From an uncultured Pseudomonadota bacterium (lineage in GTDB: Bacteria; Pseudomonadota; Gammaproteobacteria; Burkholderiales; Methylophilaceae), in the NCBI GenBank assembly GCA_903860085.1, contig CAIOPD010000159.1, forward strand, positions 1 to 8,014: a DNA stretch of 8,014 nt, read 5' to 3'. Below, one piece after another: positions 1 to 6,433 of the stretch. The first letter of the stretch is position 1. The number at the start of each line of letters is the position of its first letter. Both the position numbers and the translations under genes were made by a program. The notes beneath the pieces were generated by a model. It saw only the letters and a list, made by a program, of their open reading frames with translations, was not told where the DNA came from and did not search any database.

Positions 1-1680
1 AGTTGGTGGAATAAAAATGATCAGTATTCTAAGCAAAAATTAAATGCCGACCTTGAGGCTTTACGTTCTTTTTATATGAACCAAGGTTACCTTGAATTTA
101 ATATTGACTCTACACAAGTATCCATTACCCCAGATAAAAAAGACATTTACATCACAGTCAATGTTACTGAAGGTGAAAAATACACTATTTCCGAAGTGAA
201 GTTAGCGGGTGAAACGCTAGTGCCCGAGGATGAATTGCGTACGCTTATGAAAATACAAGCAGGCGAAACCTTTAGCCGTGAGAAAATAACGCAAACCACT
301 AAAGCGATTAGCGATCGTTTAAGTAATGATGGTTATGCCTTTTCTAACATCAATGCAGTGCCTGAAGTTAATAAAGAGCTACATACTGCCTCGTTTACTT
401 TCTTTGTTGATCCGGGAAAACGTATTTATGTGCGCCGTATTAATATTGTTGGCAATACGCGTACCCGTGATGAAGTTGTCCGCCGTGAAGTGCGTCAATT
501 GGAATCTTCTTGGTACGATGCCAATAAAATCAATAGATCCAAAGAGCGCTTAGTCCGCACCCAATACTTCTCAGATGTCAATATTGAAACTCCAGCCGTA
601 CCAGGCACTGCAGATCAGGTTGATTTAAATATTAGTTTAGTAGAGCAGTCAACCGGTAGTGTTCAAATTGGTGCTGGTTTATCTAGTTACGAAGGTGTTG
701 TGCTTGGTTTTACCGTTAACCAAAACAACTTTTTGGGCACAGGTAACCGAGTTAGCTTGCAGGTCAATACAGGAAAGGTGAATACTACATATGCATTGTC
801 TTATACCGATCCTTATTTCACGCCGGATGGTATTAGTCGTGGTTTTGATGTGTACAGGCGCGATGTTAATACCAACTCCCTGGTCGCTATAAGCCCGTAT
901 AGCTCATCTTCTTATGGTACTGGGGTTCGTTTTGGCATTCCATTGAATGAGAAAGATACCATAAACGTCGGAATGACTGCGGATATTACCCAAGTGAATT
1001 TAAGTAGCACCCTTACTAGTTCACCTCAAATGCTCGCTTCTTGCCCGACTCTTAGCTGCGACAGGAACTCTTTAGTAGCCTCTGCCGGTTGGACGCATGA
1101 CTCTCGTGATAGCATTATGTATACAACCACAGGTGTATTACAGCGGTTGAGTGGTGAATTTGCAATGCCTATACTCGACTTGCAATACTATAAACTACAG
1201 TACAAACATAGCTGGTTTAAAGAAGTTTATAGCGGTGTTTCTGTGATGTTAAATGGTGAAATTGGCTATGCAGGTACTTACGGTAATGAAATATATCCGT
1301 TCTTCAAAAACTTTTATATGGGTGGCGTAAACTCAGTACGAGGCTATGATAATAGTGCATTGGGTCCGCAAGCGATTATGCCGACAACATTAACTCCATA
1401 TTCTACCGGTGGCACCAAGAGCTTGTTGGGCAATGCAGAACTTCTACTCCCAATACCGGGTTTAAAAGATAATAAGCAATTTAGACTTAGTCTGTTTTTG
1501 GATGCTGGCCAAGTCTATGACGGCGCATATAATCTCGGAGATTTACGCTACTCAACTGGTGTAGGTATTGGTTGGTCATCACCGTTTGGTCCGTTAAAAC
1601 TAATTTATGCAAAGCCACTTAACAGTCAAGTTGGTGATCGTTTGCAATCCATACAGTTCCAATTGGGACAGCAGTTTTAG
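1..1680 (+). CDS. bamA: Outer-membrane protein assembly factor BamA, 5' end missing
   Basis: The reading frame is open from base 1, so this is the C-terminal 559 residues of a protein usually near 760-810 aa; the Met codon at position 76 is internal. BamA is the essential Omp85 subunit of the BAM complex and inserts beta-barrel proteins into the outer membrane. Visible in order are the C-terminal part of POTRA3 (residues 1-59, with FNIDSTQVS and TPDKK as in E. coli BamA), POTRA4 (about 60-139), POTRA5 (about 141-216, with VRRINIVGNTRTRDEVVRRE) and the 16-strand barrel from about 218. The diagnostic loop-6 motif VRGY is at residues 446-449 (bases 1336-1347) in GGVNSVRGYDNSALGP. The protein ends in an alternating hydrophobic strand with terminal Phe (FQLGQQF), the expected beta-signal. 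A predicted surface loop carries a close Cys pair (CPTLSC, residues 348-353). The neighbours skp and lpxD confirm the assignment. rseP would be expected upstream, outside the window. Confidence 0.98.
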   Translation, partial: SWWNKNDQYSKQKLNADLEALRSFYMNQGYLEFNIDSTQVSITPDKKDIYITVNVTEGEKYTISEVKLAGETLVPEDELRTLMKIQAGETFSREKITQTTKAISDRLSNDGYAFSNINAVPEVNKELHTASFTFFVDPGKRIYVRRINIVGNTRTRDEVVRREVRQLESSWYDANKINRSKERLVRTQYFSDVNIETPAVPGTADQVDLNISLVEQSTGSVQIGAGLSSYEGVVLGFTVNQNNFLGTGNRVSLQVNTGKVNTTYALSYTDPYFTPDGISRGFDVYRRDVNTNSLVAISPYSSSSYGTGVRFGIPLNEKDTINVGMTADITQVNLSSTLTSSPQMLASCPTLSCDRNSLVASAGWTHDSRDSIMYTTTGVLQRLSGEFAMPILDLQYYKLQYKHSWFKEVYSGVSVMLNGEIGYAGTYGNEIYPFFKNFYMGGVNSVRGYDNSALGPQAIMPTTLTPYSTGGTKSLLGNAELLLPIPGLKDNKQFRLSLFLDAGQVYDGAYNLGDLRYSTGVGIGWSSPFGPLKLIYAKPLNSQVGDRLQSIQFQLGQQF

Positions 1681-1757
1681 TAGAGTTGGCTTGCATGAAG
1701 ACAGGCTAATAAATTGAAAAAATACAGCCTACAGCGCAATTGGAGCGCATGCGGTTG

Positions 1758-1766
1758 TGGCATAAT
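1758..1766 (+). promoter_or_regulatory. Candidate extended -10 promoter for skp
   Basis: TGGCATAAT matches a TGn extended -10 followed by a hexamer that differs from TATAAT at one base. The best -35 candidates are poor: TTGGAG at 1740-1745 with a 15-nt spacer, or AATTGG at 1738-1743 with 17 nt. Transcription would begin near 1773 and leave a leader of about 32 nt before the skp start. The site merges with an AT-rich near-palindrome at 1762-1780. The gap between bamA and skp contains no hairpin with a U-tract, so read-through from bamA is also likely. This is a pattern match only. Confidence 0.3.
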
Positions 1767-1792
1767 TAATCATTAATAATAGCATTCGTTTT

Positions 1793-1798
1793 GGGAGA
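1793..1798 (+). promoter_or_regulatory. Strong ribosome binding site deciding the TTG start of skp
   Basis: GGGAGA lies 6 nt before the TTG at 1805-1807, which is good spacing for a Shine-Dalgarno. No ATG in this frame lies near the site. Starting at this TTG gives a complete signal peptide, whereas later starts would cut into it. The ribosome binding site is therefore the main evidence for the non-ATG start. Confidence 0.75.
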
Positions 1799-1804
1799 TA
1801 CAAA

Positions 1805-2308
1805 TTGAGTAATACTTTAAAGAGTTTAGTGTTAGTTAGTCTACTGACTTGCGCTTGGAGTGCTCAAGCAGCTGAGTTAAAAGTAGGGTATGTGCAAGTG
1901 GATAAGATCTTGCAAGAAGCGCCGCAAACTGCTGAAAGTGGCAAGAAGTTGGAGCGCGAATTCAGTCCACGTTCCCAAGAGTTGGACCGCATGGCTAAGC
2001 AAATTAAAGAATTAGAAACGGTATTAGATAAAGACGGTTTAACGATTTCGGAAGCAGAGCGTCGTAATAAAGAGCGTGATGTACAGAACATCAAGATTGA
2101 ATTTCAACGTAAGCAGCGCGAACTTCGTGAAGATATTAATTTACGTAAGAATGAAGAGTTAGGTAGCTTACAAGACCGTATCAATAAAGCTGTACAGTCA
2201 GTTTCAGAAGCTGAAGGTTATGATTTGGTTGTTTATAGTGGCGTAGCTTATGCTAGCAAGAAAATTGATGTTACCGATAAAGTGTTAAAACTATTGGGTA
2301 AGAAGTAA
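1805..2308 (+). CDS. skp: Periplasmic chaperone Skp/OmpH
   Basis: The 167-aa protein is a Skp (OmpH family) holdase that binds unfolded outer-membrane proteins leaving the Sec channel and carries them towards BAM. Translation starts at TTG, chosen because GGGAGA lies 6 nt upstream and because this start gives a full signal peptide: a short n-region with Lys6, a hydrophobic core (about 8-18), and an AQA site with cleavage predicted after residue 22. The mature protein of about 145 aa is close to the E. coli length of 141. It begins with a short beta strand (ELKVGYVQVDKIL), followed by a long charged helical segment (about 40-135) rich in Lys, Arg, Glu and Gln that suits the coiled-coil tentacles. 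It closes with a strand (YDLVVYSGVAYAS) and a final helix (VTDKVLKLLGKK). Its position between bamA and lpxD is the classical one. Family identification is firm; the exact start is slightly less so. Confidence 0.95.
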   Translation: MSNTLKSLVLVSLLTCAWSAQAAELKVGYVQVDKILQEAPQTAESGKKLEREFSPRSQELDRMAKQIKELETVLDKDGLTISEAERRNKERDVQNIKIEFQRKQRELREDINLRKNEELGSLQDRINKAVQSVSEAEGYDLVVYSGVAYASKKIDVTDKVLKLLGKK

Positions 2309-2342
2309 TTAACGCTCACTCGCATACCGTTAAGCATAGCGA

Positions 2343-3380
2343 ATGAGTAAGCATTACTCAATTAGTGACATCGTCGCAACACTCGGCGGTCAAGTAATAG
2401 GCGACGGTGACACGCTTATAAAGCGTGTGTCTTCATTAAACAATGCAAAGCCTGGTGATCTCTGCTTTGTCAATGATAGCAAGTACCAAAAAGAACTCGA
2501 CGCCTGCAATGCAAGTGCCTATGTGTTGCGTGCGCACGACGCTAAGTTAACCTCATCCCCTAGCATTATTGTTGACAATCCCTCCGTCTACTTTGCTAAG
2601 GTAGCGGTATTATTTAATCCAGAACCTAAGCTTATCGCAGGGATTGCTCAATCGGCTGTTATTGATGATAGTGCGATTATTCCTGCTACATGTTCAATTG
2701 CAGAGCACGTAGTCATTGGTGCCAATGTTGTGCTTGGTGAACACGTTATTATCGCCTCTGGCTGTGTAATTGAGAATGATGTCAGTATTGCTGATCACAC
2801 CAGGTTAGAACCACATGTCACGATTAAGCACCACTGTGTGATCGGTCCTAATTGCCACCTCTTCCCAGGCGTAGTGATTGGTGCTGATGGTTTTGGTTAT
2901 GCAGAGGAAGCGGGACGCTGGATTAAAATTCCACAAATAGGCCGCGTGGTGATTCATGCCGATGTTGATGTTGGTGCAAATACCACAATTGACCGTGGTG
3001 CATTGGACGACACGGTGATTGAGCAGGGCGTTAAGCTCGACAACCTAATACAAATAGGCCACAACTGTGTCATCGGTGCGCATACTGTGATTGCTGGTTG
3101 TGTGGGCGTGGCTGGGAGTGCGAAGATCGGACGGCATTGCAAGATTGGTGGTGCGGCAATGATATTAGGCCATTTAAAGGTTGCAGATCATGTCACCATC
3201 TCACCAGGCAGTATGATTACACGCTCATTACTAAAAGCTGAAACCTATACCGCACTCATGCCATTTCAAACTCACCAAGCATGGTTAAAGACGGCGACTA
3301 AAATTCGACACTTAGACGATATGGCGACTAAAATAAAACAGCTTGAAACAGCACTAGCTCTGTTAAAATCAAGCTTATAG
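2343..3380 (+). CDS. lpxD: UDP-3-O-(3-hydroxyacyl)glucosamine N-acyltransferase LpxD
   Basis: The 345-aa protein catalyses the third step of lipid A synthesis, moving a 3-hydroxyacyl chain from ACP to the 2-amino group of UDP-3-O-acylglucosamine in the cytoplasm. The N-terminal uridine-binding domain (1-100) has Phe42 and Tyr48 where the family stacks the uracil ring. Residues about 101-295 are left-handed beta-helix hexapeptide repeats. His240 in LIQIGHNCVIG matches the catalytic His239 of E. coli and His277 matches His276. Met291 aligns with E. coli Met290, reported as part of the acyl-length ruler. A C-terminal amphipathic helix (about 312-343) follows, as in E. coli. The ATG at 2343 is the first possible start, because an in-frame TAG lies at 2337-2339; no good Shine-Dalgarno is visible. 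The gap from skp is 34 nt and contains a weak inverted repeat (2309-2314 and 2328-2333). Length and motifs are normal. Confidence 0.97.
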   Translation: MSKHYSISDIVATLGGQVIGDGDTLIKRVSSLNNAKPGDLCFVNDSKYQKELDACNASAYVLRAHDAKLTSSPSIIVDNPSVYFAKVAVLFNPEPKLIAGIAQSAVIDDSAIIPATCSIAEHVVIGANVVLGEHVIIASGCVIENDVSIADHTRLEPHVTIKHHCVIGPNCHLFPGVVIGADGFGYAEEAGRWIKIPQIGRVVIHADVDVGANTTIDRGALDDTVIEQGVKLDNLIQIGHNCVIGAHTVIAGCVGVAGSAKIGRHCKIGGAAMILGHLKVADHVTISPGSMITRSLLKAETYTALMPFQTHQAWLKTATKIRHLDDMATKIKQLETALALLKSSL

Positions 3381-3427
3381 TAATAACTACTTGCAGCAAT
3401 AATTTTAAGAAATAAGCTGAGACAAAC

Positions 3428-3904
3428 ATGACAAACCAAATTGATTCAACAGGCATGGATATCCATGAGATTCTAGAACATTTACCGCATCGCTATCCGT
3501 TTGTGTTGATTGATCGCGTTGTGTCGATGGAGCTTGGAAAAGAAATTACGGCCATCAAAAATGTGAGTGTGAATGAACCTTTCTTCCCAGGTCATTTCCC
3601 TTACCATCCAGTGATGCCAGGTGTGTTAATTGTAGAAGCGATGGCGCAAGCGGCAGCCATTTTGTCATTCAAAACCATGAATACTAAGCCTAGTGATGAT
3701 TCGGTTTATTATTTTGCGGGTATTGATAATGCGCGTTTTAAAAAACCAGTATCGCCTGGCGATCAAATTGTCATAACAGTTAAGATTGAGCGTATCTTAA
3801 AAGGTATTTGGAAATACGCTGGCGTGGCTAAAGTAGATGGTGCAGTGGTCGCTGAAGCGCAAATGATGTGCATACTTAAAGCTATAGAAAAAACAGAGAA
3901 GTAA
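3428..3904 (+). CDS. fabZ: 3-hydroxyacyl-[ACP] dehydratase FabZ
   Basis: The 158-aa protein has a single hot-dog fold. It dehydrates 3-hydroxyacyl-ACP to trans-2-enoyl-ACP in fatty acid elongation. The N-terminal signature LEHLPHRYPFVLIDRV is at residues 16-31. The catalytic His56 and Glu70 lie in PFFPGHFPYHPVMPGVLIVE, and the dimer-facing segments FAGIDNARFKKPVSPGDQ and the final strand follow. It uses the same 3-hydroxyacyl-ACP pool as LpxA and LpxD on either side, so its level sets the balance between phospholipid and lipid A. The ATG at 3428 follows a modest GAGA-type ribosome binding site. Met10 is a possible alternative start, but the longer N-terminus matches the usual family length. 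It lies 47 nt after lpxD and 3 nt before lpxA. Confidence 0.97.
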   Translation: MTNQIDSTGMDIHEILEHLPHRYPFVLIDRVVSMELGKEITAIKNVSVNEPFFPGHFPYHPVMPGVLIVEAMAQAAAILSFKTMNTKPSDDSVYYFAGIDNARFKKPVSPGDQIVITVKIERILKGIWKYAGVAKVDGAVVAEAQMMCILKAIEKTEK

Positions 3905-3907
3905 GCA

Positions 3908-4690
3908 ATGCAAGTGACAAAAATCCATGCGACGGCCATTATCGATGCCACCGCAGAGCTTGATTCTAGTGTAGAAGTGGGTGCCTATACGGTAATAGGT
4001 CCCAATGTGAAGATTGGTGCCGGCACCCGTATCGGAAGTCATGTAGTCATTAATGGCCCCACTATCATCGGCAAAAACAATCATATCTTTCAATTCTGTT
4101 CCTTAGGCGAAGCGCCACAGGATAAGAAGTACAAAGGTGAGCCTACATTGCTTGAAATTGGCGATAACAATACCATACGTGAGTTTTGTACCTTTAACCG
4201 CGGTACAGTTCAAGATAAAAACAGCACGAAGATCGGCAATGACAATTGGATTATGGCTTACGTTCATATAGCGCATGATTGCCAGATAGGTAACCACACT
4301 ATACTCGCTAACAATGCATCATTAGCAGGGCATGTGGATATCCATGACTATGCCATCCTAGGCGGATTCACACTCATTCATCAGTTCTGCAAAGTTGGAT
4401 CCTATGTAATCACAGCTGTCGGTTCTGTGGTTTTTAAAGATATCCCTCCTTTTGTGATGGCTGCAGGCTATGATGCAAAGCCTAATGGCATTAATGCTGA
4501 AGGCCTCAAGCGTCATCAATATTCTGCAGAAACCATACTTCAAATTAAACGTGCCTACAAAACGCTTTACCGCAACGCTTTAACCTTGGATGAAGCAAAA
4601 GTAGCTTTGGCTACTATGCAAACAGTCACGCCACAAATAGGGCTTTTGAGTGACTTTTTGAAGCTTAGTACACGTGGCATAGTGCGCTAA
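3908..4690 (+). CDS. lpxA: UDP-N-acetylglucosamine O-acyltransferase LpxA
   Basis: The 260-aa protein performs the first step of lipid A synthesis: reversible transfer of a 3-hydroxyacyl group from ACP to the 3-OH of UDP-GlcNAc. Residues about 4-185 are hexapeptide repeats of a left-handed beta-helix, interrupted by the usual loops. A C-terminal helical domain (about 195-260) follows. In VHIAHDCQIG, His120 and His123 match E. coli His122 and the catalytic base His125. His142 (AGHVDI) and His158 (HQFC) match the two other conserved histidines. By hand alignment of the HQFC...DIPPF segment, E. coli Gly173, the acyl-chain ruler, is Val171 here, which suggests a chain shorter than C14. The start is 3 nt after the fabZ stop with GAGAAG just upstream, so translation is probably coupled. 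Length is close to the E. coli 262 aa. Confidence 0.97.
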   Translation: MQVTKIHATAIIDATAELDSSVEVGAYTVIGPNVKIGAGTRIGSHVVINGPTIIGKNNHIFQFCSLGEAPQDKKYKGEPTLLEIGDNNTIREFCTFNRGTVQDKNSTKIGNDNWIMAYVHIAHDCQIGNHTILANNASLAGHVDIHDYAILGGFTLIHQFCKVGSYVITAVGSVVFKDIPPFVMAAGYDAKPNGINAEGLKRHQYSAETILQIKRAYKTLYRNALTLDEAKVALATMQTVTPQIGLLSDFLKLSTRGIVR

Positions 4691-4696
4691 AAACCA

Positions 4697-5830
4697 ATGC
4701 TTAGAATAGGAATAGTGGCCGGCGAGGCCTCAGGCGACTTGCTTGGTAGTCATCTAATGCAAGCTTTAAAACTTAAGCGTCCCGATATTGAATTTGTGGG
4801 AATTGCAGGTCCAAAAATGATGGCAGAAGGTGCGCTTTCATTATTTCCTATTGAGCGATTGTCTGTCCGTGGTTATATTGAAGTCATAAAGCATCTGTTT
4901 GGATTGTTAAGATTACGTCGCAAGTTACTCAAATATTATTTAAAAAATTGCCCCGATCTATTTATAGGGGTCGATGCGCCCGATTTTAATTTTTGGCTTG
5001 AAAAAAAGCTCAAAAAAAAGGGCATTAAAACCATACATTACGTTAGTCCATCTATATGGGCTTGGCGTAAAAATCGCGTGAATAAAATCAAAAATGCGGT
5101 CAGTCACATGCTGGCACTCTTTCCATTCGAGCCAGCGCTTTATGAAAAAGCTGGAATTGCGGTGACCTACGTAGGTCATCCTTTAGCTGACATATTACCT
5201 ATAGTGCCCGATGTCGCGGGTGCGCGCGAAATTCTAAAATTAAAAGCTTCTGCAATGGTGGTTGCAATGCTTCCAGGCAGTCGCCAGAGTGAGGTGGCAC
5301 AACATGCTGAATTATTCGTTAAAACAGCCAAACTCATTTATGCGGAGTATCCTGAAGCACTATTTTTAGTGCCTTTGATTACGCGAGAAACTCGGCAGAT
5401 TTTTGAGTTGGCGATTTTTCATGAATCTGAAAGTTTGCCAATACAAATCCTATTTGGCCACGCACACGATGCAATGGAAGCTGCAGACGTCGTAATCGTA
5501 GCCTCTGGCACTGCCACGCTTGAGGCAGCCTTGCTGAAAAAGCCGATGGTCATCACTTATCGCATGCCTAATTTAAGCTGGCAGCTATTGAAGCGTATGC
5601 GCTTACAACCTTATGTCGGTTTGCCTAATATATTGGCTGGAAAGTTTGTGGTACCTGAGTTATTGCAAGATGATTCCACACCGGAAAAGCTAGCTGAAGC
5701 CACAATTAAATTAATCAGTGATAGCGTGTCCTTGGCTGAAATTAAAGATGAATTTACAAAAATTCATTATGCACTCAATCAAGATACGGCTGAAAAAGCG
5801 GCTAACGTCATCCTAGCTTATTTAAAATGA
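4697..5830 (+). CDS. lpxB: Lipid-A-disaccharide synthase LpxB
   Basis: This 377-aa GT19-family glycosyltransferase condenses UDP-2,3-diacylglucosamine with lipid X (2,3-diacylglucosamine 1-phosphate) to give the beta-1,6 disaccharide of lipid A. It is a peripheral inner-membrane enzyme. Visible motifs are GEASGD (9-14) at the N-terminus, a hydrophobic and basic helix (about 62-82) that suits membrane association, and GVDAPDFN (91-98) with the conserved acidic residues Asp93 and Asp96. YVSPSIWAWR (115-124), YVGHPL (158-163), LPGSR (192-196), ASGTATLE (269-276) in the nucleotide-binding half and YVGLPNILAG (306-315) follow. Length agrees with E. coli (382 aa). It starts 6 nt after the lpxA stop with no clear Shine-Dalgarno, which suggests coupled translation. 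Its stop overlaps the rnhB start in ATGA. Confidence 0.97.
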   Translation: MLRIGIVAGEASGDLLGSHLMQALKLKRPDIEFVGIAGPKMMAEGALSLFPIERLSVRGYIEVIKHLFGLLRLRRKLLKYYLKNCPDLFIGVDAPDFNFWLEKKLKKKGIKTIHYVSPSIWAWRKNRVNKIKNAVSHMLALFPFEPALYEKAGIAVTYVGHPLADILPIVPDVAGAREILKLKASAMVVAMLPGSRQSEVAQHAELFVKTAKLIYAEYPEALFLVPLITRETRQIFELAIFHESESLPIQILFGHAHDAMEAADVVIVASGTATLEAALLKKPMVITYRMPNLSWQLLKRMRLQPYVGLPNILAGKFVVPELLQDDSTPEKLAEATIKLISDSVSLAEIKDEFTKIHYALNQDTAEKAANVILAYLK

Positions 5831-6405
5831 TGTTTCATCATGAGCAGTTAATTTGTGGCGTAGATGAAGCCGGACGGGGCCCATTGGCGGGTGCTGTGTT
5901 TGCTGCTGCTGTGATTTTGAATCCAGATCGTCCTATAAGTGGTTTAGCTGACTCCAAAAAACTATCTGAAAAAAAACGTGATTTACTGAGCATTGAAATT
6001 AAACAAAATGCACTCGCCTGGGCAATCGCCAGTTGTAGCGCGACTGAGATTGATGAGATCAATATATTGCAAGCAAGCTTATTGGCGATGAAGCGCGCCA
6101 TAGAGCTTTTGCATATTAAGGCTGATTTAGTGCAGGTTGATGGTAATAAGTGTCCCAATATTAGTCTCCCCTGTGAGGCTATTATTGGCGGTGACAACAA
6201 GGTGCAAGCTATTTCTGCGGCATCAATCTTGGCCAAAACCGCACGTGACGCCGAGCTTTATATTCTAGATAAACAATACCCCATGTATGGTTTTGCGCAG
6301 CATAAAGGCTATCCAACGGCCTATCATCTAGAAATGCTTAATCTGCATGGGGTGTCACCCATACATCGTCTGACGTATGCGCCTGTTAGAAGGCTTTTAA
6401 GTTAA
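5827..6405 (+). CDS. rnhB: Ribonuclease HII
   Basis: The 192-aa RNase HII cleaves the RNA strand of RNA-DNA hybrids and starts removal of single ribonucleotides built into DNA. The metal-binding set is complete: Asp13 and Glu14 in GVDEAGRGPLAG, Asp105 in VDGNKCP, and Asp123 in GGDNKVQAISAASILAKTARD. The DSKKLSEKKR motif (42-51) and the C-terminal YGFAQHKGYPTAYH and HRLTYAP segments are typical of bacterial type 2 enzymes. The ATG at 5827 overlaps the lpxB stop by 4 nt. A second ATG follows immediately, so the true start is Met1 or Met2. It is the last gene of the plus-strand cluster, as in many proteobacteria, and has no direct part in lipid A synthesis. The stop is 19 nt from the end of the convergent methyltransferase gene. 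Confidence 0.97.
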   Translation: MMFHHEQLICGVDEAGRGPLAGAVFAAAVILNPDRPISGLADSKKLSEKKRDLLSIEIKQNALAWAIASCSATEIDEINILQASLLAMKRAIELLHIKADLVQVDGNKCPNISLPCEAIIGGDNKVQAISAASILAKTARDAELYILDKQYPMYGFAQHKGYPTAYHLEMLNLHGVSPIHRLTYAPVRRLLS

Positions 6406-6433
6406 ATTTCTGTAGCCTAGTTACTTAACTTAA
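6397..6433. repeat. Inverted repeat spanning the stop codons of two convergent genes
   Basis: TTAAGTTAA at 6397-6405 and TTAACTTAA at 6425-6433 are perfect 9-bp reverse complements around a 19-nt spacer. Each arm is the last two sense codons plus the stop (Leu-Ser-stop) of the gene that ends there, rnhB on + and the methyltransferase on -. The stem is AT-only apart from one pair and has no U-tract, so it is not a convincing Rho-independent terminator. It could still serve as a weak bidirectional end structure. No other terminator is visible between the two genes. Confidence 0.4.

Noticed and set aside
1064..1090. GGAACTC inside bamA as a sigma-E type -35 for skp
   Set aside because: No TCTGA-like -10 at the required spacing follows, and the site is more than 700 bp from skp.
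1734..1748. GCGC...GCGC hairpin as a terminator after bamA
   Set aside because: The stem is only 4 bp with a 7-nt loop and no T-run follows, so it would not terminate transcription.
3797..4093. 98-aa minus-strand open frame across the fabZ-lpxA junction
   Set aside because: It is antisense to two certain genes, with low-complexity Cys/His-rich translation and no family resemblance. It is a shadow frame.
5838..6236. 132-aa open frame on the minus strand opposite rnhB
   Set aside because: It lies entirely inside a strongly supported rnhB with all catalytic motifs. Its composition is Ser/Ala/Ile-rich without recognisable domains, and no ribosome binding site or neighbour supports it.
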